Below are positions 9,738 through 21,300 of a DNA stretch of 62,057 bases, in pieces. Within the stretch, counting starts at the first letter, position 1. Every line of letters begins with the position of its first letter. The DNA is taken from positions 7,199,395 through 7,261,451 of the forward strand of contig NC_049983.1 of assembly GCF_000003815.2 (NCBI RefSeq), in the 5' to 3' direction. Origin of the DNA: Branchiostoma floridae (lineage: Eukaryota > Chordata > Leptocardii > Amphioxiformes > Branchiostomatidae). A model generated the notes under the pieces. It was not told the origin of the DNA. It saw nothing but the letters and a program-made list of their open reading frames with translations, and searched no databases. The position numbers were made by a program, and so were the translations under genes.

Positions 9738-11705
9738 GTAAGAGTGCTACATTTGAGTTAAGCCTTTTTTTCTATTTAGAAGTTTGGCGACTTAGCTATA
9801 GCCGCGATTTGAACGTCAGTGTAACCACGCCGAAGTGACGCAGCTCTGCTACAGAGAATCACCCGAGGTAAGCCACCTTTGCAAATCAAGAATTTAGTTC
9901 GTCCGACGTGTCGGTGAGCTCCAAATGGGCATTTTCGGCCGGAGAACGACCGACGTCCTGCCGATTACGCGGGCTTCGGACGATTTTTCAGCTCAGCCGA
10001 CGCTCGCAGGTCCCTGGAAGCTGCGCTTAAATTCAGTGAGGCCTCGGCGACGATTTTTGAACTTTTTATGAGATTTTGGATTGGTCTGTTGCAAAATTCT
10101 TATTAATAATATTGTTTTTGGGTGCCCGTCCACCCCACTCATGTCCTACATATTTCCCAAAACTCAGAAGTTAAAGTTTATCCAAATATTAGCTTTTTAA
10201 CAGGTTAGTCGATTCTCACATCGTTTATGTCCAAGAGATGCTGCCATGTCATGGGAGAGATATAATCATTAGTGTTGGATAGACGACACCCGAGCCCCGT
10301 CTAATTTGTGGAGGGCAGATTTTTAGCGAAAAATACAGCCGATGCTCGGGCGTTGTTGAAATTCGGCCGGCGTTCGCCAGAATTGCAAAGCCGACTGCAC
10401 TAGCCCGACCTAGGGTGCATTAGCCAGACCCAGGGTAGGTTCAACCGACGGCCGGAGGGAGATCTGAGCCACGGGAGGGCAAGGTGGGATAAACCGTGTT
10501 GCATTTTATGTCATACCCGCCCGAAAAAATACTTTATATTGGGATATGCGTCAGGAGGGATATGCGTCAATGTGGCAATCAGTCAGAGACATTAGATTTA
10601 CATTTATATCACTTCGGAAATTGAGACTTGAAACTCGGAATTCATAGACAGAAGATCACCATAAATATAATTCCAGTCATACATTTGAGATTTCTGGAGC
10701 GAGGACCTGTCCAGAGTAGATGATGCCTTAACTGTGACTGAACCGGGCGTAAATATTATGGCATGGTCTTGGACTGGTGGGTATCAAATTTCGTCGTCGA
10801 AATTGATAGTAAGCTACATACCAACAGAAATTGCTCTCTTTCGTACCCACAAGATTTCCTATTAGTTTGAAATCTATAAAAGCTGATCATATGAAATGAG
10901 AGGGAAAATTTCACGAAAATCAGCTGAATTCAAGTCATATTGTTAATAGAAATATGACTGGTCCAAATGGGATCCGTAAGTACTGCCTCCGTACGAAATC
11001 CTACGGAATCCAACGGATTGGGGAGAACGCAGACACGTGCATGCTGAACTTTCTCTACGTTCGGGCTGCGGATTCACCCCCTGTACGAGCCAGTACGGGC
11101 GACGCGCGAGCCCTGTACAGCCAATGCGAGTAAGTAAGCAGCTCGTATAAGTGCGGCCTGCATACGGTAACGTGGTAATCGCACAGAGATCGTACGTTGT
11201 AAGCACGGACAACTCACCACTTGCGCAACGAACGATGCTTGCAACCGCGCTCCCGGCAAGGCGTGGCGTGTTGACCACATATAGTATACGCTGTACTTAC
11301 ACCTTGCGAAACCGTGCGAGTGACGTGCGTTGAGACGTACTCCGTCCCTGCTCTTGCCATGCCTTCCCACGTTTTTAGAAAAACGTCGCGGCGTGGCCTA
11401 AAAAAAAGTATGGACAAAAAACACGTACGCGGGTTTAGCTTTAAAGAAAATAAAACTGCACGGGAGTCTCATCGATTGGCGCGGCGGCTAGCGGATAGCA
11501 TTGCACTGGGTCTGAGGAAAATTGACCCCGCCCAAATATACAGGTTCTACTGTTGAACAGCTGCGGCCTGTCGCAACGTCATTTCTTGTCGACAGGCTTG
11601 TAATCATTCATCTTATGTACTGATTTAGAGTAGTTCAAGCTCTAATTTCACAATAGTTTTAGCCGCCTTTTACGGCTAGAAGCGCAGAACTGATCTTCGC
11701 GGTAT
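9738..11705. other. non-coding, perhaps an intron
   Basis: No gene is seen. GC-rich, CpG-containing blocks at 9900-10020 and 10980-11400 produce overlapping open frames on both strands with no conserved motif. Confidence 0.45.
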
Positions 11706-11914
11706 GGGCGCGGTCACATAGGTCGTGCCTCGTACGGTTTTGATCCTATAGGATTTTCAAGCAGGCTGTGACAGAACCAACCACCGACATGAATCCCAAA
11801 TAGCATTCTATGTGACAGTTGAACTTTATAGGAGACGTACATGATTGTCCTCCAAAATGCCCGAAGTTAGCAATCGTACAGCGATCGCACGACCTATAGT
11901 ATGTGACCGCGCCC
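11706..11914. mobile_element. MITE with terminal inverted repeats
   Basis: The left end GGGCGCGGTCACATAGGTCG and the right end CGACCTATAGTATGTGACCG plus CGCCC are inverted repeats with a small insertion in the right arm. The flanks read TAT on the left and TAT on the right, a possible 3-bp target duplication. Confidence 0.65.
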
Positions 11915-13177
11915 TATAAGAACCTCCCCCAACGCTAACCTCCAGCGCTTGTGGAATGCCGTGAAGGAGTATAGGGGTCCAAAGAATTTCCGGTTTACGT
12001 TTAGTCGATCTTTCAGTATTTACCGTTCTGAACGGACACCGTCACTACCGGGCCATTCGTTGTGACTTTTGGGCAATCGACGCTCGACTTCGGGAAAAAT
12101 TTGTCAATAATGTTTAACGATGCGTGCTGGATAACAAATATTTAAAACTAAAGTGACAAATTACGCTTCACGCATAATTTACTAACAACGCTTAACGCAG
12201 AATAAGAGGGACTGCTGACGAGTAACCATGAATCAATCCCGTGCGCCAGGCCTGCCCCAGGCCTGTTTCTCCCTGCCCCGGACCCAATGAACCCGCCTTA
12301 CAACAGACCCTGTAGGATTAGCCTCCGTAGCAGTCTTCGAACGGGGCTAGGTTTTATCTTTAAAGTTATCTTATCTTTAGCTACTGTATGATCGCCATGC
12401 CCCAGATACACCCACCCGGCCCCAGACCTCTGCTTCAGCCCCGCCTGATGACTATCGGAGACAAGACCTGTGGATCCAGTCTTGCTGCGTCGTGTCTCAT
12501 TCCATTCCAACACGATACGCCTAAGGCCAACACTATGTACCTAAGGCCAGAGATACAGTCATTATCCCCATACTGGTCTTGGCGGGCAGGAGAGGCGACA
12601 TATCTCGTCGATAACATGAACAACAAATGCGCCACGAAGTTTGTCTTTTGTATGCGACAATTTTACCATGGTGTCTTTCGGAATACGAGTGTATCTAGAC
12701 ACCTACGTGTGAAGATCCTCCAAACTTAACTGAAACCACCTTTGCGCTGGTGACCTCCGTTCCCTATATATGACAGAATGATCGACATGATGATAGCGGT
12801 CGCCTCCATAGGAAAAATAACTGATTGCAGACAATATATATGGGAGAACCGGTTCTCCAACACAGGTACAATATCAGCCTTGAATAGCTACATGATTTCA
12901 TGCACCAAAGTTTTCATATTTGTTGAGGGGTATGTCTTGATAATGCCCCAGTTACAATTTATTGTTATTATTATATTCAAACTTGAGGGAAAGACAAATT
13001 GTGTATGCGTGCGATGCGGTGTGTGTGTGTGGTTATTTGTTGGAAATAAATCCTTACATATGGTTTTCCGGTGACCAGTCCCCGACTATTCTATCATATC
13101 TACTATTGTTTCAAGTCATGCTGACCAGGACATTACAATCACCATCTCATTTAATCCTAATATTGTTTCTTTTGTAG
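11915..13177. other. non-coding, probable intron upstream of the EF-hand gene
   Basis: No supported exon. The end is a good acceptor (TTTCTTTTGTAG before 13178), so at least the last part is intron of the gene starting at 13184. Confidence 0.5.
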
Positions 13178-13183
13178 ACAACC

Positions 13184-15754
13184 ATGGGCTACAAGCTGGC
13201 GATGTTCCTGGGCCTGTCCGTACTCCTGATGGTGCTGATGGTGGACCAGGCAGACTCGGCCTGCTGCAACAAATCTAGAAAGTGCCATGGATGGTGGCTT
13301 TCGAAGTGTAAAGATGAGTGTAGCGATGGAACAGACGTAAGGCCACAGCAATTGAATTTTATAGATGACATACTGTGTGACCAGGGTCCAGTGTTCAAAC
13401 TCACGTCGAGAGTGCACGGAATCCTGGTGGGGTGGACAGCCATGTAAAACTGTAGGGCAGACGTCAGAGTTAAGTTTCGCAGTTGAAGGGAATGTGCCAC
13501 CTAATCCTTGAAAATCCTTTTTTTTCTTGAAAATTTTGGCCCAAGCTGGAGAATTTGGGGGAGAAGGAACAGGTGGATTTGATGAAAAGGCTGGGCTGTC
13601 TCCCATGGCTGTCTAGCTGGCCTGTCTAGCTGGCCTGTCTGGCAGTTTGGCCAAGCAAGGGAGGTCATAGGAGGTCACCACGTAACTGAAGGCCAGTCTG
13701 GCGGAAAACGGGTGTTGCCATGTACAGAATTGAATTTTGACTTGATATATTTTCCCTTCACGTTATCTAAGATTTTAAGATTGAAGATAGTCTTCATCGT
13801 ACATAACTAGGGCTGTCTGCTTTGAAACAAAGCGAAAATGCAGCAGTGTGTTTTTAAATCAAATGTTACACCGCGAGTCACCTGTTTTTTTCTCCCTCAG
13901 ACGACTCTCTAAAGGTGGTATCTCACTGCACTTACGTCACGCTTGCGTCACTGCGGGGTCCGAAAGATACTCAACGAATTTCAGAGATATAGAACGAATT
14001 TTCTTACGTTTTGTGTATTTTGTTGTCGTCTAAGTCATACTTTTACGTATTACGCAATATCTAAATTATGAAAAATCGGAGAAAAGTAACACAACAGTGC
14101 TGCAGTGAACGAACCCCGCAGTGACGCAAGTGTGATGCAAGTGCAGTTAGCTCGAGAAAACACCTTAAGGGAACAAAGCGCCAGGCATGTGACTCCGGTC
14201 ACCTCGGACTGAATTTAATCTATCTTAAAGAATCAGGTGAGGATATAACTCCTCCGGCTGGCCGACTCCTCTAGCGTACTATTTGTCCGTATTTATTTGT
14301 CTGTATTCACTGGCCTTAGAGCGTTTGCTCCGTCAACATAGCACCTCTGTATATCAAGGATATTATAAACTATTCAACGTTCTCTTACATGTTTTGACAT
14401 AATAAATGCCTATGGATCCGGAGAAGCCGTATTTTTGACAGAAAATAAAATGTTTTAGCTCAACGTAAATAAAACAGTCACTTTTAATTATACCAAAACC
14501 TGATAAAGATTTTATAGGAGTCAATATCTACAAATGTCGAAAAGGTGCAGTTGACTATTTTCTCGTGATGAGTGGTAACAACGTAGATCTTATTGCGTGT
14601 TAACGTCTATTTCTAACGAAATGTGCAATGATAGTAGTCATTTCGCGGGTTTGATATTGCAAACTAACACATTTTGACTGCATCCATGTACATAGCCCAC
14701 CCCTTGCTGTGGACGCGGGAGGTGCAACATCTTCTGCTGTAACTGCGATGGCGGTTGCAGGGGCTGTAACGCTAAGAGGTGAGCAGTGTCCATCATATAC
14801 ATATACGAGGGTCGGGCAAAATGACATTGTTTAACAACAAGCTCATTTCTTTTAATCGAATGGATTGGAATTTGGCACAAAGGTAAAGACATATATCCTG
14901 AAAAATTGGGCCCGTTGGAAAACCAATGTCATTACTTTTTGACTGTTTCTCGTATATCATGGGAAAGACCGTATTGTCTTTCGAGTAGCCTTTGTTCACA
15001 GAGATGTTTTTGCGAACCAGGGTCGCAATAAGGCCCTTACCTTTAATCCCAGCTTCTGTTTACCTGTAGAACTAAGCGTAAATTTTATCATTGTTCTCAA
15101 GGACGGTGGCTGAAGAGAATGCCATCGCTGGCCGCGGACTTGAAGATGACGATGTCGACAACGACATATCGCAGTAAGCTATCATTTAGATGACTCATAG
15201 GGATAGCATTAATTGTCAAGATTTCTATTTCCAGTGGATACATTAATTCTCGCGATCACAAGAAAGACTGTTTTCAGGCTGCTGGTAAGGCCACACACTG
15301 ACTTAATTTTATGGATGACAACCGCGCGTGCATTGGTTTTCGCCTGTTTTCCAAAACAAATGGCCACGTGTTACACAATATCACGGTTGTTGTCGCATTT
15401 ACACTGCATATTAGAGTTATTTGATGTCGTTTGAGGTCGTTAGAGGTGTTTAGGCAGACCCGATGAACATCAGCCTTGTCCTCTCTTTGTAGACTGGCTG
15501 AGGAAGCCCGCAGCCTCCTTGAGCTGCTGCAGCAGGAGAAGGATGAGTACGCCATGCACCGCCGCGTGTTCGGAGAACACGACGTGGATAAGGACACCAA
15601 GCTATCCCAGGAGGAGGCTCTGAAGATGCTGAAGAAGATAGGGACGGACGTCAGCCAGCTGCCCGCTGATTGGTTCACCTCCCTGGACACCAACGGCAAC
15701 GGGTTCATCGACCCCGAGGAGTACGACAAGGACATGGCGAAAACCTTGGGGTAG
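13184..15754 (+). CDS. secreted Cys-rich / EF-hand protein, 189 aa
   Basis: Four exons join in frame: 13184-13336, 14696-14778, 15102-15173 and 15493-15754 (phases 0, 2, 2). Residues 1-25 form a signal peptide (MGYKLAMFLGLSVLLMVLMV). Residues 26-79 hold 13 cysteines, including CCGRGRCNIFCCNCDGGC, and end in a dibasic KR. An acidic linker (LEDDDVDND) and a helical stretch (about 104-130) follow, then two EF-hand loops: 133-144 (DVDKDTKLSQEE) and 168-179 (DTNGNGFIDPEE), the second with all canonical ligands. It is likely a secreted calcium-binding protein; cleavage at KR could release the Cys-rich peptide, but this is inference. The partner and function are unknown. A 3' UTR intron is suggested by AAG|GTAAGG after 15763 and CCAACAG at about 15882. 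Exon 2 uses a weaker acceptor (ACATAG), chosen because it alone keeps frame and Cys pattern. Confidence 0.75.
13913..14165. mobile_element. MITE copy 1, 3-bp target duplication TAA
   Basis: The left end AGGTGGTATCTCACTGCACT and the imperfect right end AAGTGCAGTTAGC ... ACACCT are inverted repeats, flanked on both sides by TAA. It matches 59249-59504 end to end, including the interior (TTTTCTTACGTTTTGTGTAT). It lies in intron 1 of the EF-hand gene, right after an acceptor-like tract. TIR length and 3-bp duplication point to a PIF/Harbinger-like family, but this is only a suggestion. Confidence 0.8.
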
Positions 15755-18058
15755 TCCCAGAAGGTAAGGGTGCGATCACACTTGCCTAGTATCCAGCCGT
15801 ATTTAAATATAGCTTCCGAGTCTCTTCTGTGCTCTCCGAGAGGACTTAAGGTTTAATCAATTTTTGTCCTTGTTTCCAACAGGACCCCGGAATGGCGATG
15901 GTCCCAACGTACGCTGCATGTGCCGAGCGCCATCCTGGCCTTCCAGCCGTGACCGCAGATCAGCCGCATAGAGTTTAACTGCTTTTGCCTCATTTAACTC
16001 GTAACGTAAGGCTCGTGAGGGGGGTTTCAATATTCAACATACAGTGGTCTCGTGACAATGAAGTGAAAATGGAATCACCGTGCAACAGTCAGTCGGAAGA
16101 TCATCATTGATCTTTCATCTTCCAAAAATGAAGAGAGAAAAATGATAAGTGTTAAATTGGTTAACATCTCTAGATCTGGATTACAGTTATGGTCGTAATG
16201 TGCAAAAGGTCATCACCATCATTCTATTGAACCCATAACAAAAATCTGTACGAAGTGGCATCCTATACCAAATTTTGATGCAGTGCCAGGGCAAAGGAGG
16301 CCAACATGTACACTTTGATCTGAAAATGACCATAGAGTAATTCTTAAAGGCTTGTAAACGAAAAAGAAATTAAACCAAAAACATATTGGGATATTTGCCC
16401 ACTCCAAACCAAACCAAATCAAATCTACGACATATGGCTGCAAAGTGGAAAAAAAGCTTAAGTTTTGACCAAATAGCAAAAGGTGAATAAACAAGACATG
16501 AAACAATATCAATATATTTCCCTATTATTCCTGTGTTAAAATATAATCACAGTGCAGCAATGATTTTTAGTCAGTAGTCTTTTAGGTATCAAAATTATTC
16601 TTAAAAAAGTGTTTTTTTGGTCAACGTCTTATAAATCATCAGCTTTGTTTGGCAAATACCATGTAGGTGTTACAATCTATTATACATTCTTTGACAGGCA
16701 CAGAACACCTAGTTACGAAACCTCAGTGTTGCATCTACAACACAGAAAGCCCACATCACATAACAGTTAAAGTTATTTCGTTGATAAATGATAAACAAGT
16801 GTTTGAAATCCGTCTCACGGCCTATACAATAGATGAAAGGGTTCCCACAACTTTCTCTCAAATACCACCTCTTCAGAACTTACAACTTTCTCTTAAAATC
16901 ATTTCATTACATTCCATCCATATCGAGTTCTTGTAACCTTTTCATTTCATCTCCATAAATCTAAATCTTGAGTTTCCAGACGTTCGTGGCAACTCGAATG
17001 GAACCTTTATCTCTCTTGTTTGACTTTTCATGACCGACGGAGCCCAAAGATCAGCTCTTGCCGCTCTATATAACCAAGATTTCTCGCAATAAAAGAAAAT
17101 GCATGGTGTAATGATTTGTCATTGTTTTTTTCACACATGAGTGAGTGAGTGAGTGACAGAATATTAACTTTTGAATTTCATACAGGGTAAAAATGAGATG
17201 TGACAATTAGCCAGCTCTGTAGTGATTGACAAAAATAAGATGTGACTGCCAACATTCAAATAGCTGAAAGTTTATCTGCAAACTATCATCAAGTTAGGAA
17301 TCTAACCTTTTATAGGCACATGTAAGAAAAAAGGGGAATATGCTTTTCCCGGTTACTTATTGGGAATTACTTCCCAGAGTCTATTTTCCGCACACATACA
17401 GAACACAGCGAAACTGGCCATTTTCCGCACACATACGGACTGCTTGCTTGAGAGTCACATCCTCGTGTCTCCTCTCTGCGCCCGACTGAAACAACTGGTC
17501 TCTCTCTCTCCCCTCTACCAGCAAGCCTGTCCATTTTTACACATAAGAATTCACTACTGTGTACAAGGTGCATGCTCCCACTTACATAAGCATCACGGAG
17601 GTGATAAACCCTTTGTACCCCAAAAATCAAAAGTCATCAAATAGATAAACATATGTTGGTGGGAACCAGGTAACTTAGCCGTCAAAAGAAATACGTTACA
17701 TACAGTTTTCCAGATGGGACACTTACATAATATATTTGACACAGTTTCCAAGACTGCTAATCATCATGTTAATTACCAGACCTCACACCTCCACTCTGTG
17801 GCACTGTGTGAGGTGTCAAAATGATTACAACACATCAAAAGTAAAAACAAAGTTATCTAAAAATATTCTATAATTTCGCTCTTCCTCCACACACTTCCCC
17901 CTCACCCACCCACCTTACAGACCACGCAAGCCTGACACTGTCAGAGAAGCTCAGAAAACATTTCGGACAGTTCTGCTTTCGACCTTAGACCAATCAAGGA
18001 GGTTTTATCAAGTTTGATAAAACATCATTGGACCAATCAGCCAAACACTAAAAATGAC
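15755..18058. other. 3' UTR of the EF-hand gene, then non-coding
   Basis: Bases 15755 to roughly 16000 look like 3' UTR with one intron. A polyadenylation word AATAAA occurs at about 17087. The rest is AT-rich with CT-rich tracts (17480-17520, 17880-17920). At about 17780-17820 GACCTCACACCTCCA pairs with GTGTGAGGTGTC. No gene is seen. Confidence 0.4.
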
Positions 18059-18099
18059 AAAATTGAAATTATCATAACTGTTATGATAATTTCAATTTT
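18059..18099. repeat. perfect palindrome, 19-bp arms
   Basis: AAAATTGAAATTATCATAA is followed by CTG and then by its exact reverse complement. Just upstream, GGTTTTATCAAGTTTGATAA is a second, smaller inverted repeat. The pair may be the core of a foldback element spanning about 17760-18190. Confidence 0.8.
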
Positions 18100-18359
18100 A
18101 AGATTACCCGGTCTCTGCTAATTAACTGGGCGGGTGGGCAACACCTCTAGCACCGTAGAGATAACGGCCAGGTCTGCAATTGACAGGTTTTAATAATGGT
18201 CGAAAGCTGACCTTTTCCCAGACTATTGCAGCTTTATGTAGTATTTACTTCTGCAAAATAAGTTGATTGTACGTTTTGGTAACATTTCTTTCACAAGATA
18301 AGTAAAACGTTGTTACAAGAGTGTTAAGGGTGTTGTATAAGGGTTGAATAAGGGTGTTG

Positions 18360-21300
18360 TTAAAAGACCCTGTCAAATGTAATGGCGGCAAACAAGTAAA
18401 GTTGTGATTGCCCGAACTGGCAACGCACCCATAAAATTGGACTGTACACACCACTCCCCTGACAAGACAGGTTGGATGGCTTTTGTAGGACTGCGTGCTT
18501 AATTGTCATACTCAGACTCTGTCACTGGCAGATACGTAGGCAGCTAAAATTAGAGACGCTCTCTCCCTGGCCTGGGAAAAGTTTGCCGGTCTTCCCCTCA
18601 GGCATCAGGTTCAATAACTTACGCACGAATGCGTGATTAAACGTTGTATTCGGGCTGTGCCATTGGTAGATACGTAAGGAGCTAAAATTAGAGAAGCTCT
18701 CTCTAGCCTGGGAAAATTCTGCCCTGTTGGCTCCAAAAAGACCCGGTTTTCGCAACGTGTGCGTATACTATTTGGAGACTCTCATCACAGTTTCCTTGTC
18801 GTGTTTTTCTGCCTGATCATTCTAGAAAGGGCGTCACATTGCAAACATTATTTGACGCCAAATGACTGACGTTTTGTAGAAAGTGTTTGTGAAAGAAGAC
18901 TCTGTGGTGCCGTCTGGGAATCAAGGGTTACCATTATATCAAAATCCCCGTGTTTTTACAAGAACGTAGCTATGTTCTGATGGCCCCATAAATATTTATC
19001 ATTTCATCGTTCGTACAGGTTGTTGGGGAATGTTCAAAATGCCGGTACCGAAACAGTTGTGGTCATTATGTTCGATCAGTTGTACGTCTTTTCTAAATTC
19101 AATTTCCTGCTGTTACGTACTACTCTGATCTCCAGTACAGTTTGGAAGACTATATACCATTTTAAAAGATAAAGGCAATACACAATGTAGTACTACATTT
19201 ATACTGGTAAAGTGTCCACCTACCAAATGTAATGGTGGCAAACATGTAAGGTTCTGTGGAAAGTACTCTTTTGCAGATGCCTCGAGTTAGATTTGCTAGT
19301 ATTCTTCCTTCTTTACTTGTGAATGCGACTGGTCCTCGTTGTCATGTTGGATAACCTGGCTTGTACTCTTCGTAAAAGTTATTGCTATTTGCCCGAACTA
19401 GCAACGCATCCGTAACAATAAACTGTATACGCCCCTCCCCTACAAAAACAGGTTGGATGACTTGTGCACAAATGCGTGCTTAATTGTTATACTCGGACTC
19501 TGTCATTGGCAGATACGCAGGCAGCTAAAATTAGGGACGCTCTCTCTCTAGCCTGGGAAAAGATTTACCCTACCCTGAAGCATTAGGTTAAATAACTTAC
19601 GCACGAATGCATGTGTGCCTAAACGTTGTATTCGGGCTCTGCCATTGGTAGATACATAAGGAGTTAAAATTAGAGAAGCTCTCTCTCAAACCTGGGAAAG
19701 TTTGCTCTGTTCGCACCCAGAAGATCCGTTTTTACAAGGTATGCTTATACTACTTGAAGACTTTCATCACAGTTCTTGAGTTTCCTTGTCATGTTTTTCT
19801 GTCTGATCATTTACCTGCACAAATAATTTGACGCCAAATGACTGACGTTTTGTATAGTCGAATGCGCTTGTGAAAGAAGACTCTGTGGTGTAGAGTACGG
19901 ATAAAGTTAAGACTTTGCATGAACGCAGCAAGGTTCTGATGTCCCCGTAGTTATCTATCATTCGTACAAGTTGTTGGGGAATTTTCAAAATGCCGGTAAT
20001 GAAACAGTTGAACAGTTGTGGTTATTATGTTGGTCAATTTGTAGAATTTTCTAAATTCACTTTGCTGCTGTTGCGTACTACTGCTGCTGTACTCTGATCT
20101 CCAGTACAGTCTGGAAGACTATATACCATTTTAAAAGGCAAAGGTAATACACAATGTACATGATCCTGGTAAAGTGTCCATCTACCAAATGTAACGGTGG
20201 CAAACATGTAAGTTTCTGTGGAAAATACTCTGTCGCAGATACATTTACCTCGAATTAGAATTACCTCAAATTAGAATTCTTTTCGTGTGAATGCGGCTAT
20301 ACGTTATCTAAAGGTCCCCGTTGTCATATCGGAGACTCTGACTTGTACAAGTTGTTGCGATTTGCCCGAACTTGCAACGCACCCATTAAGTTGGATTGTA
20401 CACGGCCCTCCCCATGGAAAAACAGGTTGGATGACTTGTTCACAAATGCGTGCTGAATCGTCATACTCGAACTCTGTCATTGGCAGATACGCAGGCAGCT
20501 AAAATTAGGGACGCTCTCTCTCTAGCCTGGGAAAAGATTTACCCTACCCTGAAGCATTAGCTTGAATAACTTACGCACGAATGCATGTGTGCCTAAACGT
20601 TGTATTCGGGCTCTGCCATTGGTAGATACATCAGGAGCTAAAATTAGAGAAGCTCTCTCTCTAGCCTGGGAAAAGTTTGCCCTGTTCGCACCCAGAAGAC
20701 CCGTTTTTTCGCAATGTGTTTTTCTTGTCATGTTTTTCTGTCTGATCATCCTAGAAAGGGCGTCACCTGCAAACATAATTTGAAGCTAAATGACTGACGT
20801 TTTGTAGTTGTAAAAGAAGGCTCTGTGGTGTAGTGTACGGATCAAGTTAAGACTTGCCATATTAACATACCACTTTTTTCGCATGAACGCAGCAACGGTT
20901 TGATGGCCCAGTAGTTACTTATCATGTTATCGGTCTTACACGTTCTTGTGGAATATTCAAAATGCATGTACCGAAACAGTTGTGGTCATTATGTTCGGTC
21001 CGTTGCTACTGTTACGTACTACTCTAATCTCCAGTTTAGAAGACTTTATACAATTTTAAAAGATACAAAGGCAAAATACAATGTACAAAATTCTGGAAAA
21101 GGGTTCACATGCCAAATGGTGACAAATCTGTAAGGTTCTGTGGAAAGTACTCTGTGACAGATACATTTGCCTCGAATTAGAATTGCTAGTATTCTTCCTT
21201 CTTTTCGTGTGAATGGTACCGTTGTCATGTTGGATAACCTGGCTTTGTACTGTTCGTAAAAGTTATTGCTATTTGCCCGAACTAGCAATGCACCCATCAA

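Noticed and set aside
10943-11556. several overlapping open frames on both strands
   Set aside because: CpG-rich sequence with few stops; no motif, start context or splice pattern.
17360-17644. open frames on both strands in a CT-rich stretch
   Set aside because: Low-complexity bias; mirrored frames on both strands are typical of chance.
20522-20783. frames with SLAWEKFALFAPRRPVF-like sequence repeated in the array
   Set aside because: The frame is not kept in all array units, so the likeness reflects DNA repetition rather than coding.
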